A stretch of 64,000 bases of DNA from an uncultured Christensenellaceae bacterium (GTDB lineage: Bacteria; Bacillota; Clostridia; Christensenellales; Pumilibacteraceae): the NCBI GenBank assembly GCA_910588155.1, contig CAJUPB010000003.1:1-64000 (forward strand). The letters run 5' to 3'. The position numbers were made by a program, and so were the translations under genes. The notes beneath the pieces were generated by a model. The model saw nothing but the letters and a program-made list of their open reading frames with translations, ran no database searches and was not told where the DNA came from. Positions 63,213-64,000 of this stretch are shown here, one piece after another (the first letter of the stretch is position 1; each line of letters opens with the position of its first letter).

Positions 63213-64000
63213 TTACGGAGCGGTGATTCCGTATATTCTCACGACGTTATTTGCGTAACGGGGCATTATGCACAACCTCTGACCGTAAGAACCCGCCGAT
63301 GTGAATTGCAGGTTTACCACTCCGTCCGCCACCGTCGCCAACTTGCCTTTGCCCGTTGCCGTCAAATCGATTTTGACGCCGTTTACTTCGAGCCCGAAGC
63401 GCAAATTGTTTCCGTCCGCGCGGTTGACGTTTATCTTGATTTTGAATTTGGTCTTGCCGTCGAACGTCAACGCCTGCGGTATGGTTCCCTGTGCGACAAC
63501 TTCCGTACTTTCCGAGTTATACCACGCATTCTTTACCGAAATCTTATCTTTCTCTATCGTTAGATACACTCCGGAACACGACGCCTGACTGTACGATGAA
63601 GGCGTGCCTGCCGTGGCGAAAAGCAGCATTTCGAAAGTATGACGTGCGGACATTTCCAATTCCCAAGCATAATCTTTACCGTATATATCCAATCCTTCGT
63701 ATTTGCTTGCCATTTCACCGAGGTGAATATTTCCGCCCGTTCCCTTGGGGACATAGAAGAAATCGAATCTTGCCGCGTCCGTGAACTTCATAGCGCCGTT
63801 TATCTTTTCGGGCTTCGCGCCTGCGTCGCCCTTTGTGAACGTCGTCCAATTGGCGGCAGTGAATATGTCTTTGCCGTTTATCTTCTTTTCGGGAAGCACG
63901 GGAGCGTCGGGGTCGACAGTCTCCTCGCCCTCGGGTTCGAGTTCGACGTCGGGAACTTCGGGTTCCGTCACTTCAACGCCGTCGGGAACTTTGTATGTTC
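63213..64000 (-). CDS. surface protein, C-terminal part (start outside window)
   Basis: The frame is open to the right edge. About 262 residues are visible. An acidic linker rich in Glu, Pro and Val (VPDVELEPEGEETVDPD) leads to a beta-sandwich of about 220 residues (FTAANWTTFTKGD, RFDFFYVPKG, WELEMSARHTFEMLLF, FKIKINVNRADG, VVRIYGITAP). This pattern resembles carbohydrate-binding folds seen in the lipoprotein at 22025-24775. Binding target unknown. Confidence 0.65.
   Translation of the reverse strand, partial: TYKVPDGVEVTEPEVPDVELEPEGEETVDPDAPVLPEKKINGKDIFTAANWTTFTKGDAGAKPEKINGAMKFTDAARFDFFYVPKGTGGNIHLGEMASKYEGLDIYGKDYAWELEMSARHTFEMLLFATAGTPSSYSQASCSGVYLTIEKDKISVKNAWYNSESTEVVAQGTIPQALTFDGKTKFKIKINVNRADGNNLRFGLEVNGVKIDLTATGKGKLATVADGVVNLQFTSAGSYGQRLCIMPRYANNVVRIYGITAP

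Noticed and set aside
1..64000. CRISPR array, prophage or rRNA operon
   Set aside because: No regularly spaced repeats, phage structural genes or rRNA sequences were seen.

Overview
The window looks like the chromosome of a Gram-positive, gut-type member of the Clostridia (possibly Christensenellales; this is a guess from gene content). It has Firmicutes-type genes (YitT, DegV, ECF S components, EFR1, YoaP, CPBP proteases, a FASII/acc operon) and strong AGGAGG-type ribosome sites. It also has many lipobox lipoproteins and double-anchored family 3 glycosidases. The backbone is near 50% GC with C-ending codons. About 3.4 kb at the left is AT-richer and is an acquired tetracycline-resistance segment.

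Region by region. 1-3420: the end of a mobile segment, with a tet ribosomal-protection gene, its complete attenuator leader, a 66-aa protein and a truncated NTF2-like gene. It abuts the 3' end of a tRNA-Ala. 3421-15964: backbone genes (CbrT-like ECF S component, aldo/keto reductase, HAD, EFR1, a large transglutaminase-like surface protein, YoaP-like acetyltransferase, an MBG-domain lipoprotein behind an unusual structured RNA, a tRNA pair, IMP dehydrogenase). 16000-29650: a carbohydrate locus in two minus-strand transcription units. It holds two circularly permuted GH3 enzymes with membrane anchors at both ends, a Cys-repeat lipoprotein, an Ig-like lipoprotein, a carbohydrate-binding-like membrane protein and a small membrane protein. 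Both promoters carry an eight-G tract in the spacer. 29774-34539: a Ca-type P-ATPase, a leaderless lipoprotein and a small Cys-rich protein. 34544-44587: one long minus-strand run fabH-acpP-fabD-fabG-fabF-accB-accC-accD-accA-degV-alkD-tfoX, lacking fabK and fabZ at their usual places. 44780-48728: YitT, a DnaA-box cluster, then a cobalamin riboswitch driving two lipoproteins and an ECF S component, read here as a possible split transcobalamin-like B12 capture system. 48760-53465: a decayed reading frame between twin terminators, a degenerate Y1 transposase-like gene, uracil salvage (upp, uracil permease) and an NlpC/P60 protein. 53556-64000: M18 aminopeptidase, a PH-like/TIR-like membrane pair, TadA, M14 carboxypeptidase, RlmH, two CPBP proteases, an MBL hydrolase, two-subunit class I fumarase, and the end of a surface protein.

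Two observations stand out. First, reading the whole window by eye I find no GATC between 3093 and 64000 and only two CATG. The 3.1-kb acquired segment has three GATC and twelve CATG. Second, the leader of the lipoprotein at 11791-13614 starts exactly at a 16-bp closing helix and folds into a five-helix rod. It ends in a terminator that has a competing antiterminator pairing, which makes it a candidate undescribed structured RNA or riboswitch.
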